Of a DNA stretch of 64,000 bases, positions 18,833 to 28,071 are shown one piece after another; within the stretch, counting starts at the first letter, position 1, and every line of letters begins with the position of its first letter. The translations under genes were made by a program, and so were the position numbers. This DNA is from Parasulfuritortus cantonensis. GTDB taxonomy: Bacteria; Pseudomonadota; Gammaproteobacteria; Burkholderiales; Thiobacillaceae. The stretch lies in NCBI RefSeq assembly GCF_004337445.1, contig NZ_SJZB01000001.1:1-64000 (forward strand). Direction: 5' to 3'. The notes under the pieces are model-generated. The model was not told the origin of the DNA and searched no databases. It worked only from the letters and a program-made list of their open reading frames with translations.

Positions 18833-20350
18833 CTATTTGGCACTGCGGATCACCATGCCTGTTCCCTTTGAGCCGGCCTGACCTGCCGATTTCGTACCTT
18901 CCGACAGTCCCTGAAGCACATTCCCGGCGCGAACTCCAGCCCAGGCCAGTGCGGTCACCCAAAAGCCCGGCAGCACGATGAACATCGTCGCCATCACGAA
19001 ATTCAACAGCATGTCGCCGAAGGCGTTGTTCAGGCCGATCAACGGGTCGAAGTTGGTGTGCGGCCGATTCGCACCGAAACCCCAGCCGTAGAGAGCATCG
19101 AGGATCGTGCTGTCCAGCCAGCGCGCGAGCTGGAACCAGAAATCCACGAAGAACAGCGCGAACTCCACGCAGCTCACCGCGACCAGGGCTTTCAGCTCGT
19201 AGGTACCGAAGAGCAGCACCAGCGGGATGCAGATGACCAGTGCCATCTTGAGCAACGACAGCACCATGGGCAACGCCTGGCGAACCACATCCATCGCCGG
19301 GAAGAAGCCCAGCGAGCCGACGGTCATCCCAAGGTCGCCGGCACCGCGGGTCACGATGTTGGGAAGCGTCTTCTCGATCTGACCGCCATAGTCGGTATAG
19401 ACGGCGCCCTGGTTCATCTTCTGCTGGCTCGGCGACACGACCGCGCGGATCACCGAGTCATTCACCTCGTTCTGCGACAGGAACCCTGCCCAATGACCGA
19501 TACGGGAAAGCAGATCCGGATCGACCTGGGCCAGCAGGCGCGCGCGCAGCCCGCTGCCGCCATCCGACCACCATTGCCGGCAGGTCGGATAGCCCCCGCC
19601 GCTGTCCACTTGGGCCAGGCCCGCGTCTCGTGTTGCGTCGTAAGGCCAGGCCGTACGTGGCGTGCTCGAATGGTAGGTGTCGTAGAAGCCGGACGTGCTC
19701 TGGAAGTAGCTCGAACCGATCCAGGTCACGTCGTTCATCTGATCGTCGGAGAGCGTCGGCCGGTTCATGAACAGCTTGGCGCGCGACGGCCCGTAGCAGT
19801 CGTGGACAAAGTCGGCGACTTCCTGAGCCAACACCGGATCGCTGATGCGCGTGGCATCGACGTCCATGCGCATCTGACGCAGATCGGTCCCGCAGGGAAT
19901 TGCCGCGACCGCAGCGCCTGTGATGGCCTTCGAGATGGCGTGCATGAAGAACCACCACACCGGCACCAGCGCGCTCTGGTTGTTGAGCGTGGTGTAGGCG
20001 TTGGACCAGCCCGTGTCCGCCGGCTGCGGCACGTTGACCTGGCACTGCGCCGAACGGGTTGTGTCGAACCTGATCGTGCTGAGGTCGACGGGAATGAAGG
20101 GAATGCCGGCGAACATGATGACCAAGATTGCCACCCATACCCGGTTCTCGATGCGCATCGAGGACAGCACGCCCTTGTTGCCCTCGTCCGCTCCTTCGGC
20201 CCGCGCCCGCAGCCACTCATGGATCACGATGGCAACGAACGGCAGCGCGAACACGCCGCTGGCCACCAGGATGTTCCAGATGCCGTTGTTGATCACCCAG
20301 CCCACCAGGGTCAGGTAATACTCGAGGTAGTCCGTGGTGTAGAGCGTCAT
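18833..20350 (-). CDS. traG: TraG-N-like conjugal transfer inner-membrane protein
   Basis: A 505-residue polytopic protein: N-terminal helices (GIWNILVASGVFALPFVAIV and VWVAILVIMFAGIPFI), a long periplasmic region with paired cysteines, and a cluster of C-terminal helices (LSLLKMALVICIPLVLLFG; NFVMATMFIVLPGFWVTALA). It matches the TraG N-terminal domain family of ICE T4SS, thought to act in mating-pair stabilisation. It is the last gene of the minus-strand T4SS transcript and follows the small membrane protein by 15 bases. Confidence 0.85.
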   Translation of the reverse strand: MTLYTTDYLEYYLTLVGWVINNGIWNILVASGVFALPFVAIVIHEWLRARAEGADEGNKGVLSSMRIENRVWVAILVIMFAGIPFIPVDLSTIRFDTTRSAQCQVNVPQPADTGWSNAYTTLNNQSALVPVWWFFMHAISKAITGAAVAAIPCGTDLRQMRMDVDATRISDPVLAQEVADFVHDCYGPSRAKLFMNRPTLSDDQMNDVTWIGSSYFQSTSGFYDTYHSSTPRTAWPYDATRDAGLAQVDSGGGYPTCRQWWSDGGSGLRARLLAQVDPDLLSRIGHWAGFLSQNEVNDSVIRAVVSPSQQKMNQGAVYTDYGGQIEKTLPNIVTRGAGDLGMTVGSLGFFPAMDVVRQALPMVLSLLKMALVICIPLVLLFGTYELKALVAVSCVEFALFFVDFWFQLARWLDSTILDALYGWGFGANRPHTNFDPLIGLNNAFGDMLLNFVMATMFIVLPGFWVTALAWAGVRAGNVLQGLSEGTKSAGQAGSKGTGMVIRSAK

Positions 20351-20365
20351 TTCATTCTCCCCGCC

Positions 20366-20719
20366 TCAGCTTGCGCGCAGTAGTTGGCTGGCTTCGAGCA
20401 GCACGATGGTGACCACGGCCGCGATCTCGACGCGCAGCAGGCGCTGGTGCGCCTCCGACTCGGGCTCGCGCTCGCGCAGGCGCCCGCGCATCCACCACCA
20501 GCCATAGGCCGTCACCGTGTAGACAAGCAGCCGCCAGACCAGGAAGTGCGCCGAATGCGCGCGCAGCCAGCGCTCCCAGTCATCGATACTGCCGACGATG
20601 CCGATACCGACGATATTCACGGCCACGGCAATGCAAGCGACCAGCAGCGCCCACAGCAACGCCATGCCGACGCGGCGGTTGAACAGCCACGCCGGCCGCA
20701 GCCAGCTCTTGATGCTCAT
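20366..20719 (-). CDS. Small ICE conjugation membrane protein
   Basis: A 117-residue protein with three hydrophobic segments (MALLWALLVACIAVAVNIVG near 18-37; FLVWRLLVYTVTAYGWWW near 59-76; EIAAVVTIVLLEASQLL near the end). It starts in a 4-base overlap with the upstream TIGR03755 gene and is usually seen at this position in PFGI-1-type ICEs. No enzymatic motif is visible; a structural part of the mating channel is likely. Confidence 0.75.
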   Translation of the reverse strand: MSIKSWLRPAWLFNRRVGMALLWALLVACIAVAVNIVGIGIVGSIDDWERWLRAHSAHFLVWRLLVYTVTAYGWWWMRGRLREREPESEAHQRLLRVEIAAVVTIVLLEASQLLRAS

Positions 20720-22119
20720 GGCGTGCCCCGCGGCTTCTGCACTTCCTTGAGCCGGTCACGGGTCGTGTCACCCTCGAAGATGCCGCGCGATCCGCCAGCC
20801 CTGGTGCTGTGCCGTTGAATGATCGCCATCGCGGAATTCCCGGCCAGAGCGCGCCGCAGTTCGAGCTCGGTCTTGAGGTTGTTGATCTCCTGCTCCAGCG
20901 TGCCGTTCTCCTGATCGACCGCCTTCACGGCCAGCTCATTGGCGGCGATGTTAGGCTCCTTCTTGCCGGTCAACAGCGTGCGCTGCAACAGCAAGGCCTT
21001 TTCCAGCACGCTGGAGAGTGCAGCCTCCGAGGCCAGGCGCTTGCCCAGCAGATCCTGGTCGGGCTCGTCCCGCAGGGCCTCGATCACACCACGGGTGATC
21101 GGCAGCGAATTGCTACTAGCCGCCTCCAGGTTTGTCACCGTCGTTGGCTTCGCACGAGTCACCAGATCCTGCAGCGCCTGCAGCTTGGTCTCGTACTCCT
21201 CCTGGATCACCGGCGTCAGCCCCACGCCGGGCGTGGTCTGCGTCTTCGTGCAGCTCTCGCAGGTGCGCTGCTCGCGCTCGCCCAGCACGCGGGTTGCAAA
21301 GGCGGCGGCGGCATCTGGCGAGCTCCAGGTCTGGCAGGTCAGCCGGTTGCCGCAGGAAGCGCGCGGAATCGACGAGGTGTCCGTGACGCTGCGGCCGTTG
21401 AGCAGGTTGTAGCCCGCGCGGGTCACGTCGCCCACCACCTTGATCGAACCCTGCCCCGAACCGCCCGCGTTGCTGCCGCCGACCCAAGGCACGCCGTTGT
21501 TGCCCCTGTTCGACTCGGCCTGCTCGATGGCCGACACGGCATCGTTGCCGCTGACCGCATCCCGCAGTGCCATGCCCTCGGCGAGCTGGTCCCAGCCGGC
21601 CTGACCGCCGGCCATGTCGGCCATCCGGTTGGCGATGGCCCGGCAGGTCATCTTCGAGCGGTCGAAATCCAGACGGGCCTGCAGGACGCCGTTGGTGAGC
21701 AGGTTGTAGAGGCCGGGATCGGCGCGCTGGATGATCAACGCCGGTAGCGATGCCACGGCACTGGTGGCGTTCTGGATCACGGTGCTCATGATCGACTGGA
21801 ACCCGTTGGTGATGCCGTTGAGCTGGTTCTGCAGCGTGGTCGTGATGCTCATGTTTCCGCAGATCAGGTTGCTGTTCCAGCCGATCCCGACGCCGATGCT
21901 TTGCATGTTCCCGGCGCCGCTCATGGACACGGCACGACCGCCGCCGATGCTGTAGAGCACATCGTCGCCGATGACGCTTCCGTTCACGTTCGCGCCGCTC
22001 GGGTCGATGCGGGTCTGCGCCCATGCGACGCCTACCGCTACCGTGAAGGCGCAGGCGAATGCGACGGCCAGCCTATAGGGTTTGGTGCGTTGAATGAAAC
22101 GGGAAATGGACGCCTTCAT
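20716..22119 (-). CDS. TIGR03755-family ICE protein (TraH-like)
   Basis: A 467-residue exported protein. The N-terminal RLAVAFACAFTVAVGVAWAQ is a signal peptide with a likely cut after AWA. After it, ALYSIGGG-like text (VLYSIGGGRAVSMSG) and a Cys-containing region CESCTKTQTTPGV are typical of the PFL_4711 family. The C-terminal 150 residues are coiled-coil-like (ENGTLEQEINNLKTELELRR). It resembles the periplasmic TraH of F-type systems, needed for pilus assembly. It lies 9 bases after the TraU-like gene. Confidence 0.88.
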   Translation of the reverse strand: MKASISRFIQRTKPYRLAVAFACAFTVAVGVAWAQTRIDPSGANVNGSVIGDDVLYSIGGGRAVSMSGAGNMQSIGVGIGWNSNLICGNMSITTTLQNQLNGITNGFQSIMSTVIQNATSAVASLPALIIQRADPGLYNLLTNGVLQARLDFDRSKMTCRAIANRMADMAGGQAGWDQLAEGMALRDAVSGNDAVSAIEQAESNRGNNGVPWVGGSNAGGSGQGSIKVVGDVTRAGYNLLNGRSVTDTSSIPRASCGNRLTCQTWSSPDAAAAFATRVLGEREQRTCESCTKTQTTPGVGLTPVIQEEYETKLQALQDLVTRAKPTTVTNLEAASSNSLPITRGVIEALRDEPDQDLLGKRLASEAALSSVLEKALLLQRTLLTGKKEPNIAANELAVKAVDQENGTLEQEINNLKTELELRRALAGNSAMAIIQRHSTRAGGSRGIFEGDTTRDRLKEVQKPRGTP

Positions 22120-22128
22120 CGGATCACC

Positions 22129-23079
22129 TCACATGAAATCGACGCTGCCGAGAAACACCTGTCCGCGCCGCCGGCAGCAGGCATAGGGCCGCCACAGCGC
22201 CCAGGCGTAGTCACCCTGTTGGGCCTGTACCCGCGTATTGCTGTGCGGGAAGACCGCGCAGGAGGTCGAGAGCGTCGGCGTCAGCTCCTGCCACTTGCCG
22301 GTCGAGGCGTCGGTCTCCACAAGCGCGCCGGCGGGCCAGTAGCCGTCGCGCGCTGTTGCCAGCAGCGGTTGATAGACGTGCGGCTGGGCGCGGCGGGTCA
22401 CGATGTCGCCCGCGCGCTGAGCGACCACGGCGCCGCTCTTGTAGTCGTCGGTCTGGTGCAGGAAGCCGCCGCGCGGATAGACGTTGCCCCACAGGTTCAG
22501 CGTCGTGCGACCGCCGATCTCGCGCATGCCGGGGATCAATGCTTCCGGGTACACCATCTCGGGGATGTTGTAGCGCCAGGCCAGCGTATCGAGCGTGCTC
22601 AACAGGTACGGCATGAAGGCCGTGCCCGCACCCTGGCAGGTGTAGCCGGATGCGCTGGCGAACTGGCTGAACACCGCGCCGGCGGGATGCCCGATCACGT
22701 CCGCGTTCTTGAACTTGCCGAGGTTGTTCTCGTTGTCGTGGTTGGTGGTGCCATCGCCGCCGGCCCGGGCCGTGGGGTTGGGCACACTCATCGGACGCAC
22801 TTCGATCCACGGGTTTTCGCCGGTGTTCGAGTAGCTCGACACCACTGCGTCGGGCACGTAATGCCGCACCTTCACCGAGGTGCGCACCGAGCAGCCGAAC
22901 GGCGTGCAGAACAGCCAGTAGCAGATGCCGACGACGCGGTACTCCAGGCAATCCGGCGACAGTGCTGAGGCCACGATGGTGGCCGTGTCCAGGGCGAAAG
23001 ACGAAGCTGCGCCGGCCAACAGCAGCGAGGCGCCCGCCACGCGCATGCGGCGCGAAGGTGTCGACGGCAGGCGGATCAT
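22129..23079 (-). CDS. traU: TIGR03756-family ICE protein (TraU-like)
   Basis: A 316-residue secreted protein from ATG 23079 (MIRLPSTPSRRMRVAG). A signal peptide (ASLLLAGAASSFA) is followed by Cys-rich VGICYWLFCTPFGCSVRTSV, characteristic of TraU, and further cysteines at the C-terminus (PYACCRRRGQVFLG). TraU acts in the periplasm in DNA transfer of F-like T4SS. A longer open frame to 23775 lacks the signal sequence and overlaps the upstream gene, so I rejected it. It overlaps the TIGR03757 gene by 4 bases. Confidence 0.88.
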   Translation of the reverse strand: MIRLPSTPSRRMRVAGASLLLAGAASSFALDTATIVASALSPDCLEYRVVGICYWLFCTPFGCSVRTSVKVRHYVPDAVVSSYSNTGENPWIEVRPMSVPNPTARAGGDGTTNHDNENNLGKFKNADVIGHPAGAVFSQFASASGYTCQGAGTAFMPYLLSTLDTLAWRYNIPEMVYPEALIPGMREIGGRTTLNLWGNVYPRGGFLHQTDDYKSGAVVAQRAGDIVTRRAQPHVYQPLLATARDGYWPAGALVETDASTGKWQELTPTLSTSCAVFPHSNTRVQAQQGDYAWALWRPYACCRRRGQVFLGSVDFM

Positions 23080-23525
23080 GGCTGGGTCCTCCGATAGGTT
23101 TCGATGCGTGCCGCGGCGCGGGCAACATCCGGCTCGCCATAAACTACGTAGCGCCGGTCGACGACCACGGCGGGCACCTTGGCGATGCCCAGGCCCCAGG
23201 CCTCCGCGACGTCCTGGTAGGCGCGCCCGATGCGGCGCTGCAAGTCCGGCCCACCCTCGCGCAGGCGTTGCTGCACGATGGCGGAGGCGCGGGCGGGATC
23301 GGCCGGCATGCCTGCAGCCAACTCGGCCTCGATGCGCGCCGGCAGGTCCAGTTCGACGACGCGCGTACCGGCCGCTACCCGCACGGGGTGGCCGCTGTCG
23401 GTGATCACGAGCACCTCGGCCGCCGTCGCCGCCGTACTGAGTGCGGACGACACGACGACCCACGACGCGAGGGCCGTGCCGATGGTTCGCAAGCGCTGAG
23501 AGATGAAGGAATGGGGAGCCATCAT
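23076..23525 (-). CDS. TIGR03757-family ICE protein (TrbC/thioredoxin-like)
   Basis: A 149-residue exported protein from ATG 23525 (a second ATG follows immediately). Signal peptide around LASWVVVSSALSTAATA. The mature part has VLVITDSGHPV, a long helical region, then KVPAVVVDRRYVVYGEPDVARA, the thioredoxin-like end of the PFL_4709/TrbC-type family. It lacks a CxxC pair, so it is likely a structural or chaperone-like periplasmic component rather than an oxidoreductase. AGGA precedes the start. Confidence 0.85.
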   Translation of the reverse strand: MMAPHSFISQRLRTIGTALASWVVVSSALSTAATAAEVLVITDSGHPVRVAAGTRVVELDLPARIEAELAAGMPADPARASAIVQQRLREGGPDLQRRIGRAYQDVAEAWGLGIAKVPAVVVDRRYVVYGEPDVARAAARIETYRRTQP

Positions 23526-23636
23526 GGCGGGCGTCCTGGAAATCGATCGAAGCCCCAATCGAACGCCAACGCCGCTCCGTTCGCGACAAAGAAAGCGCAC
23601 CGCAACCATTCCGCTTTGGGGCAACCACGAAAGGAA

Positions 23637-23658
23637 TGCGGGAGCCGAGGCTCCCGCA
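23637..23658 (-). terminator. Strong hairpin between radC-like gene and T4SS transcript
   Basis: TGCGGGAGCC (23637-23646) and GGCTCCCGCA (23649-23658) form a perfect 10-bp stem with a 2-base gap. On the minus strand it lies 44 bases past the radC-like stop and is followed by ATTCCTTTCG, a weak T-rich tail, so it may be an attenuator or terminator before the TIGR03757 gene. Confidence 0.55.
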
Positions 23659-23701
23659 GGGTTGAATGACGCTGCGTGGAAAGGCCGGATGCAGACTGCG
23701 G

Positions 23702-24196
23702 CTACAGCAGACCGGCTTCGGCAAAGGAGTACGGCGCGCCCTCACCGACGATGAAGTGATCCACCACCCGGACATCGACCATGGCCAGGGCGGCTTTGAG
23801 CCGTTCCGTGAGCGCGCGATCGGCGGCCGAGGGCTCGGTCATCCCCGATGGATGCTGGTGCGCCAGGATCAATGCCGAGGCGTTGAGGGCCAAGGCGCGC
23901 TGGACGACCACCCGCGGGTACACCGAGGTCTGGTCAATCGAGCCCTTGAACAGCTGCTCGTAGGCCAGCGCGCGGTGCTGGCTGTCCAGGAAGATGACGG
24001 CGAAGACTTCGTTGGGCTCGGCGACGAGCTTCAGACGCAGGTAGTCGCGCACGGCGGCGGGACAGGAGAGGCAAGGCCCGGCCTTGAAGATGCGGTGCTC
24101 CAGCAAGAGGATGGCCTGCTGGATGATCCAATCCTCGTGCTGGGTGGCGATCAGGGCCAGTGACTCCGGGTGGGAGTCGGTAACTGTATAAGACAT
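23702..24196 (-). CDS. radC: RadC-like JAB/MPN domain protein
   Basis: A 164-residue RadC-family (JAB/MPN) protein. The metalloprotease-like motif [15 protein letters not shown] (around residues 112-126) has the H-x-HP...S..D ligands, and [20 protein letters not shown] is the conserved RadC strand region. ICE and prophage RadC proteins are common; despite the name a DNA-repair role is not established. It stands alone between T4SS modules and has its own leader that contains a radC RNA motif. Confidence 0.9.
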   Translation of the reverse strand: MSYTVTDSHPESLALIATQHEDWIIQQAILLLEHRIFKAGPCLSCPAAVRDYLRLKLVAEPNEVFAVIFLDSQHRALAYEQLFKGSIDQTSVYPRVVVQRALALNASALILAHQHPSGMTEPSAADRALTERLKAALAMVDVRVVDHFIVGEGAPYSFAEAGLL

Positions 24197-24344
24197 GGCG
24201 AACCTCCAAAGGATGAAGTGGGAGGACGCCCGCCCCGGAAGGGCGAACCCTCCAGGGACGATGGGAATGTGAATAAGGGAACAGCGGCATCCACCACCGC
24301 TCGCGCAGTGGCTGTTCGCGTCGAGGGATGCGAAGCGAACGGGG

Positions 24345-24425
24345 TCGATCAGCGCGGCCAGGCCGCGTCGTAGCCTTGAAGATCGTGGCTACCTGGGCAT
24401 GTCGCCGATGGGCTCGGCAGGCATT
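24345..24425 (-). ncRNA. radC RNA motif, copy A (leader of the radC-like gene)
   Basis: Three successive hairpins: GCGGCC/GGCCGC (24354-24366), GTAGCC/GGCTAC (24370-24392) around the conserved loop TTGAAGATCGT, and GCCGA/TCGGC (24404-24418). The block CTGGGCATG joins the last two. It begins about 150-230 nt upstream of the radC-like start on the sense (minus) strand and overlaps the 3' end of the DsbA-like gene. The layout matches the radC RNA motif known from leaders of DNA-related genes in Proteobacteria. A GC-rich hairpin near 24211-24255 follows nearer the start codon. Confidence 0.8.
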
Positions 24426-25156
24426 TCCTTTGTTGACGGGGCATCGGTGCCCCCTGCGGCCAGCAAGTCGATGGCCGACAGCAAGGCGTCACCGTCGACA
24501 GGCCCGCGTAGCAGCAGCGTCTTGCCGGACTGGCGGTCTTGCAGGCGCAGCGTGGGCGTGGCGGCGATGTGCTGCCGGGCAGCTTTGGCCGCCTGCGCGC
24601 GGATCACCGCATCCGGCCGCTCGGAGTTGAGGCATTGCTGCGCGTCGGGCGTGAGGTCGGGATAGCGCAGGCCCTCGGGCAAGCCCTGCCCGTCGCCGCG
24701 CGTATGGGCATAGACCCACTCCACGGCCTGCCAGAACGCGGTGTGACCGCCGGTCTGGCCGACGCACTCGACCAGGCGCGCCTCTGCGGACGCTGCGGGC
24801 TCATGCATCGACAGCGGCAGGTGATGCCATTGCCAGGCGACCTCGGGATGTTGGTCGATCCAGCGTTTGAGTACGACAAAATACGCGCGGCAGAACGGGC
24901 ATTCGAGGTCGGCGTACTCGACCACCGTGAAACGCGCATCCGCCCGGCCGTAGCGCCAGGGCGGACCTGCTGGCGCCGATGAATCAGGCTCGACATGAAC
25001 CGCAGCGGTGACGGGCAACTCCGCGCGGGCGGAACGCTCGTCGGGTCTTGCGGCATACAGGTGCAGGAAAGCCCACACAGCTGCGGAGAGCAGCATCGCG
25101 CTCGCCAGCAGCCCAGCGAGGAAGAGGCGGGAACGGACAAAACGAGGCAGCGGCAT
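24389..25156 (-). CDS. DsbA/DsbG-like thioredoxin-fold disulfide oxidoreductase
   Basis: A 255-residue protein with an N-terminal membrane anchor (LFLAGLLASAMLLSAAVWAF) and a DsbA-type thioredoxin fold. The redox site CPFC lies in VVEYADLECPFCRAYF, and the cis-Pro loop is HIAATPTLRL. It presumably forms or isomerises disulfides in Cys-rich periplasmic T4SS proteins such as the TraU-like one. ATG 25156 is chosen over GTG 25171 because AAGGAGG sits 6 bases upstream of it. It directly follows the VirB4-like ATPase in the ICE gene order. Confidence 0.88.
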   Translation of the reverse strand: MPLPRFVRSRLFLAGLLASAMLLSAAVWAFLHLYAARPDERSARAELPVTAAVHVEPDSSAPAGPPWRYGRADARFTVVEYADLECPFCRAYFVVLKRWIDQHPEVAWQWHHLPLSMHEPAASAEARLVECVGQTGGHTAFWQAVEWVYAHTRGDGQGLPEGLRYPDLTPDAQQCLNSERPDAVIRAQAAKAARQHIAATPTLRLQDRQSGKTLLLRGPVDGDALLSAIDLLAAGGTDAPSTKEMPAEPIGDMPR

Positions 25157-25167
25157 CTTTCCCTCCT

Positions 25168-28071
25168 TCACGCCAACGCATCGAGCGCAAGCGACTCGAT
25201 GCCGCGGGCGCGGTCGATCTTCTCGGCCACCTTGAAGGCGGCATCCAGCTCACCAATGCCGTACTGCTGCATCAGCTGGAAGCGCTCGGCCTTCTCTTCC
25301 GGTTCGGTCTGCGCCAGCGCCAGGTACAAGCTGGGCGGCACCGCGCGGAACAGCACTTCCATCGACTTCGAGAGGATCACGCCTTCGGTGAACTTGCCGG
25401 CCTCCTTGCGGGCAGACAGCATCAGTGCCTTCTGCGCCGGGTTCAACTCGCGGAAGCGCGCGATCTTCTCCACCTCATCGGGTGGCATGGACAGGCAGAT
25501 CCACCACTCGATCATGTTGAGCATCGGCTCGGCCGCCTTGGGCAGGTCGTCGATGTTCTGCGTCGCCAGCCAGTACCAGGCGCCGAGCTTGCGCCACATC
25601 TTCGTGATCTTGACCACGTAAGGCGCGAGCAGCGGGTTCTTGGTGATGATGTGGCCCTCATCGGTGACGTTGATGATCGGCCGGCCGAGGAACTGGTCGC
25701 GCTCGGCGATGTTGTTGACCGTGTTGATGAGGCTGATGTAGGCGATCGAGAGCTGGGCGTTGTAGCCTTCGCGCGCGAAGGTGGCCAGATCGACGATGGT
25801 GATGTCCGCCTCGGGCCACGGCGTGCCGGGGCGGTCGAACATCTCGCCATCGACACCCTGGCAGAACATGTCCATCGCGTCGGCCATCTCCAGCAGGCGG
25901 GCGCGCCGCGTCTCCGGCAGCGTGGCGTCGCGAGCGCGCTCGCGCAGCGCATCGCGCACGTCGCGCGTGAGCACCATGCGCTTCTCAGCAACGCAACGCT
26001 GCGCCGCGTCGAGGATGCACTGACGGATCAGGCTGCGATCGGCGCGCGTCATGCGGGCCTCTTCCTTGTCCTCGCCGCCGGTGATCATCAGCCGCGCGGT
26101 GATCTCCAGCTCACCCAGCACGTCGCGCTGCTCGTCCGCATCCGCGACCTGCGCCGCCGCGTCGCGGTCTTCGTCCAGGTCGTCGGCGTCCAGCGTCTGC
26201 ACCTGGCTGGGCGTGTCCACCAGCCGGTGCGCGTCGGCGAAGGGCGCGAGGCTCACCCCCGCACCGGGGGCGAGCTTGACGCGATGCACCGTCAGCCCCA
26301 GGCGCGCGGCGAAGTCGCCGAACAGGCCGAAGCTGTTGCCCGCCTCGACGATGAACAGGCGCGGCCGGTAGATCGCCGTCACCTGGTTCAGGATGTTGTT
26401 CAGGGTCGCGCTCTTGCCCGAGCCGGTGGGGCCGAACAAGAACAGATGCGCGTTCATCTGCCGGTCGAGCCGGTTCAAGGGATCGAAGGTGATCGGACCG
26501 CCGCCGCGGTTGAAGAAGGTGATGCCCGGATGCCCCGTCCCCTGGCTGCGGCCCCACACCGGCGCGAGGTTCGCGGCGTGCTGCGCGAACATCAGCTGGG
26601 TGTACCACTGGCGCTTGTCCAGGGCCGGGTCGAACACGCAGGGCAGCCAGCGCAAATAGCTGTTGAGCGGCGCCACCTCGTCTTCCTCGCGCACTGGCTG
26701 CAGGCCGGCGTTGAGCATGACGTTGACCAGTTGCAGCCCGCGTGCGTCGAGCTGGGGCAGATCGCGGCCCTGCAGGTAGAAGGCCAGCGCGCCGCGATAG
26801 AGCTTGTGCGCACTGCCGATCAGGCCGCGCGCCTGCTGCACGTCCTGCCGGGTCTGCTCGGAAGCCAAGGTCTCGCCGACGGATTTCTTGCTCAGGTGGT
26901 TCAGGTGCGCTTCGAGCACGTCCTGCGGTGTGGCGACCAGCGTCAGGCACATCACCGTATCTTCCGGCATCTGGTCGAACAGCGCGTTGACCGCATCGCC
27001 GCCCTTGCGCGTCTCGCCGGTGATGTGGCCCGTCGCGGGCGGCATGCGCAAACGGTCCATGACGATGACCCGATGCGGCAGGCCGTCGAACAGCCAGGTG
27101 CCGTTATCCACGTCCGAGCGCGGTTGGCCGAAGAACAGCCGCTGCGCGAAGTCGCCCCCTGCCAGTTCGATCTCACCTTCCTCTGCCTCCTCGGGATAGC
27201 GGGTCAGTGCGTAGAAGCGTTCCCGGTCCTCGGTGGTCGGACCCAGCAGCGTGGGATGCGGATTGAACCAGCGCAGCAGCCAGTCGTGGATGTCGGCGGC
27301 AGCCAGGCGGCGGGCCTTCACACCCGCGTTCGCGAGTCCGCCGACGAGCCGGTCGCAGATCGTCGCCAGCGCCTGCTCGGGCGACTGGCTGCGGCGGGCC
27401 GATGCGGCGTTGGGCGTGCGCCGATAGACCACCATGCGTACCCGCCGCGCCTGGCCGCGCCACGGCAGGCGCGTCACCGTCGTGTCCTCGAACAAGCCGC
27501 CTGGCTTCGCGATGGCGCGCAAATGGTGCGCGAAGAAACGCAGGTAGAACGCACTGAACGCGCTGCCCTGGGCACGCGGCCGCACGTAGCTCGCCAACGT
27601 GCGCAGGTAGCTGTCCCAGTTCGATTCGTCCTGGGCGTAGAGCTGGACCACCCAAGGGTTGTCGTCCAATTCGTCGAACGAGTCCTGCAGTGCGTTTTCC
27701 AGCGCGTCCCTGGCCTGCCACAGCCAAGCCATCTCGCGCCCTTCGGTGCCCACCGGCGCCAGCTCGAAGAAAGCTGCGACCGACTGTCCGTCCTCCAGCA
27801 GCATGCTCTTGGAGCCCGGCAGGTACTCCACCCAGGGCAGCATGTCTGCGAACGACGGCGCGACGCCGTAGAGTGCCTCGTGGTCGGCCTGGGTCGCGGG
27901 CCGACGCCGGCTCGCGTCGAGCACGCTGCCAGGTTCCGGGATGCCAGCGTCGCTGAGCGCGGTCACATGCCGCTCCCAGGCATCGTCGGCTGCATCGGCC
28001 ATGTTGGCTGACGGGATCGTAGGAGTGCTGGACGGTGCTGCCTTGCGCACCCATGGCATGGACCAGGCCAT
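25168..28071 (-). CDS. traC: VirB4/TraC-type conjugative transfer ATPase (TIGR03744 family)
   Basis: A 967-residue T4SS ATPase. Walker A is FLFGPTGSGKSATLNN (near residues 540-555) and the Walker B-like motif is INVTDEGHIITKNPLL (near 798-813), followed by WYWLATQNIDDLP. The length and the N-terminal domain with PWVEYLPGSKSMLLEDGQSV match the PFL_4706 family. It energises pilus assembly at the inner membrane. The start overlaps the stop-start junction with the lipoprotein gene by one base. Confidence 0.93.
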   Translation of the reverse strand: MAWSMPWVRKAAPSSTPTIPSANMADAADDAWERHVTALSDAGIPEPGSVLDASRRRPATQADHEALYGVAPSFADMLPWVEYLPGSKSMLLEDGQSVAAFFELAPVGTEGREMAWLWQARDALENALQDSFDELDDNPWVVQLYAQDESNWDSYLRTLASYVRPRAQGSAFSAFYLRFFAHHLRAIAKPGGLFEDTTVTRLPWRGQARRVRMVVYRRTPNAASARRSQSPEQALATICDRLVGGLANAGVKARRLAAADIHDWLLRWFNPHPTLLGPTTEDRERFYALTRYPEEAEEGEIELAGGDFAQRLFFGQPRSDVDNGTWLFDGLPHRVIVMDRLRMPPATGHITGETRKGGDAVNALFDQMPEDTVMCLTLVATPQDVLEAHLNHLSKKSVGETLASEQTRQDVQQARGLIGSAHKLYRGALAFYLQGRDLPQLDARGLQLVNVMLNAGLQPVREEDEVAPLNSYLRWLPCVFDPALDKRQWYTQLMFAQHAANLAPVWGRSQGTGHPGITFFNRGGGPITFDPLNRLDRQMNAHLFLFGPTGSGKSATLNNILNQVTAIYRPRLFIVEAGNSFGLFGDFAARLGLTVHRVKLAPGAGVSLAPFADAHRLVDTPSQVQTLDADDLDEDRDAAAQVADADEQRDVLGELEITARLMITGGEDKEEARMTRADRSLIRQCILDAAQRCVAEKRMVLTRDVRDALRERARDATLPETRRARLLEMADAMDMFCQGVDGEMFDRPGTPWPEADITIVDLATFAREGYNAQLSIAYISLINTVNNIAERDQFLGRPIINVTDEGHIITKNPLLAPYVVKITKMWRKLGAWYWLATQNIDDLPKAAEPMLNMIEWWICLSMPPDEVEKIARFRELNPAQKALMLSARKEAGKFTEGVILSKSMEVLFRAVPPSLYLALAQTEPEEKAERFQLMQQYGIGELDAAFKVAEKIDRARGIESLALDALA

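Noticed and set aside
22129-23775. Long reading of the TraU-like gene to 23775
   Set aside because: The extension has no signal peptide and covers the TIGR03757 gene in another frame; ATG 23079 gives a proper signal sequence.
25048-28011. 987-codon open frame on the plus strand
   Set aside because: It is antisense to the VirB4/TraC-like ATPase, whose motifs are intact; Arg/His/Gln-rich composition is typical of the opposite strand of GC-rich genes.
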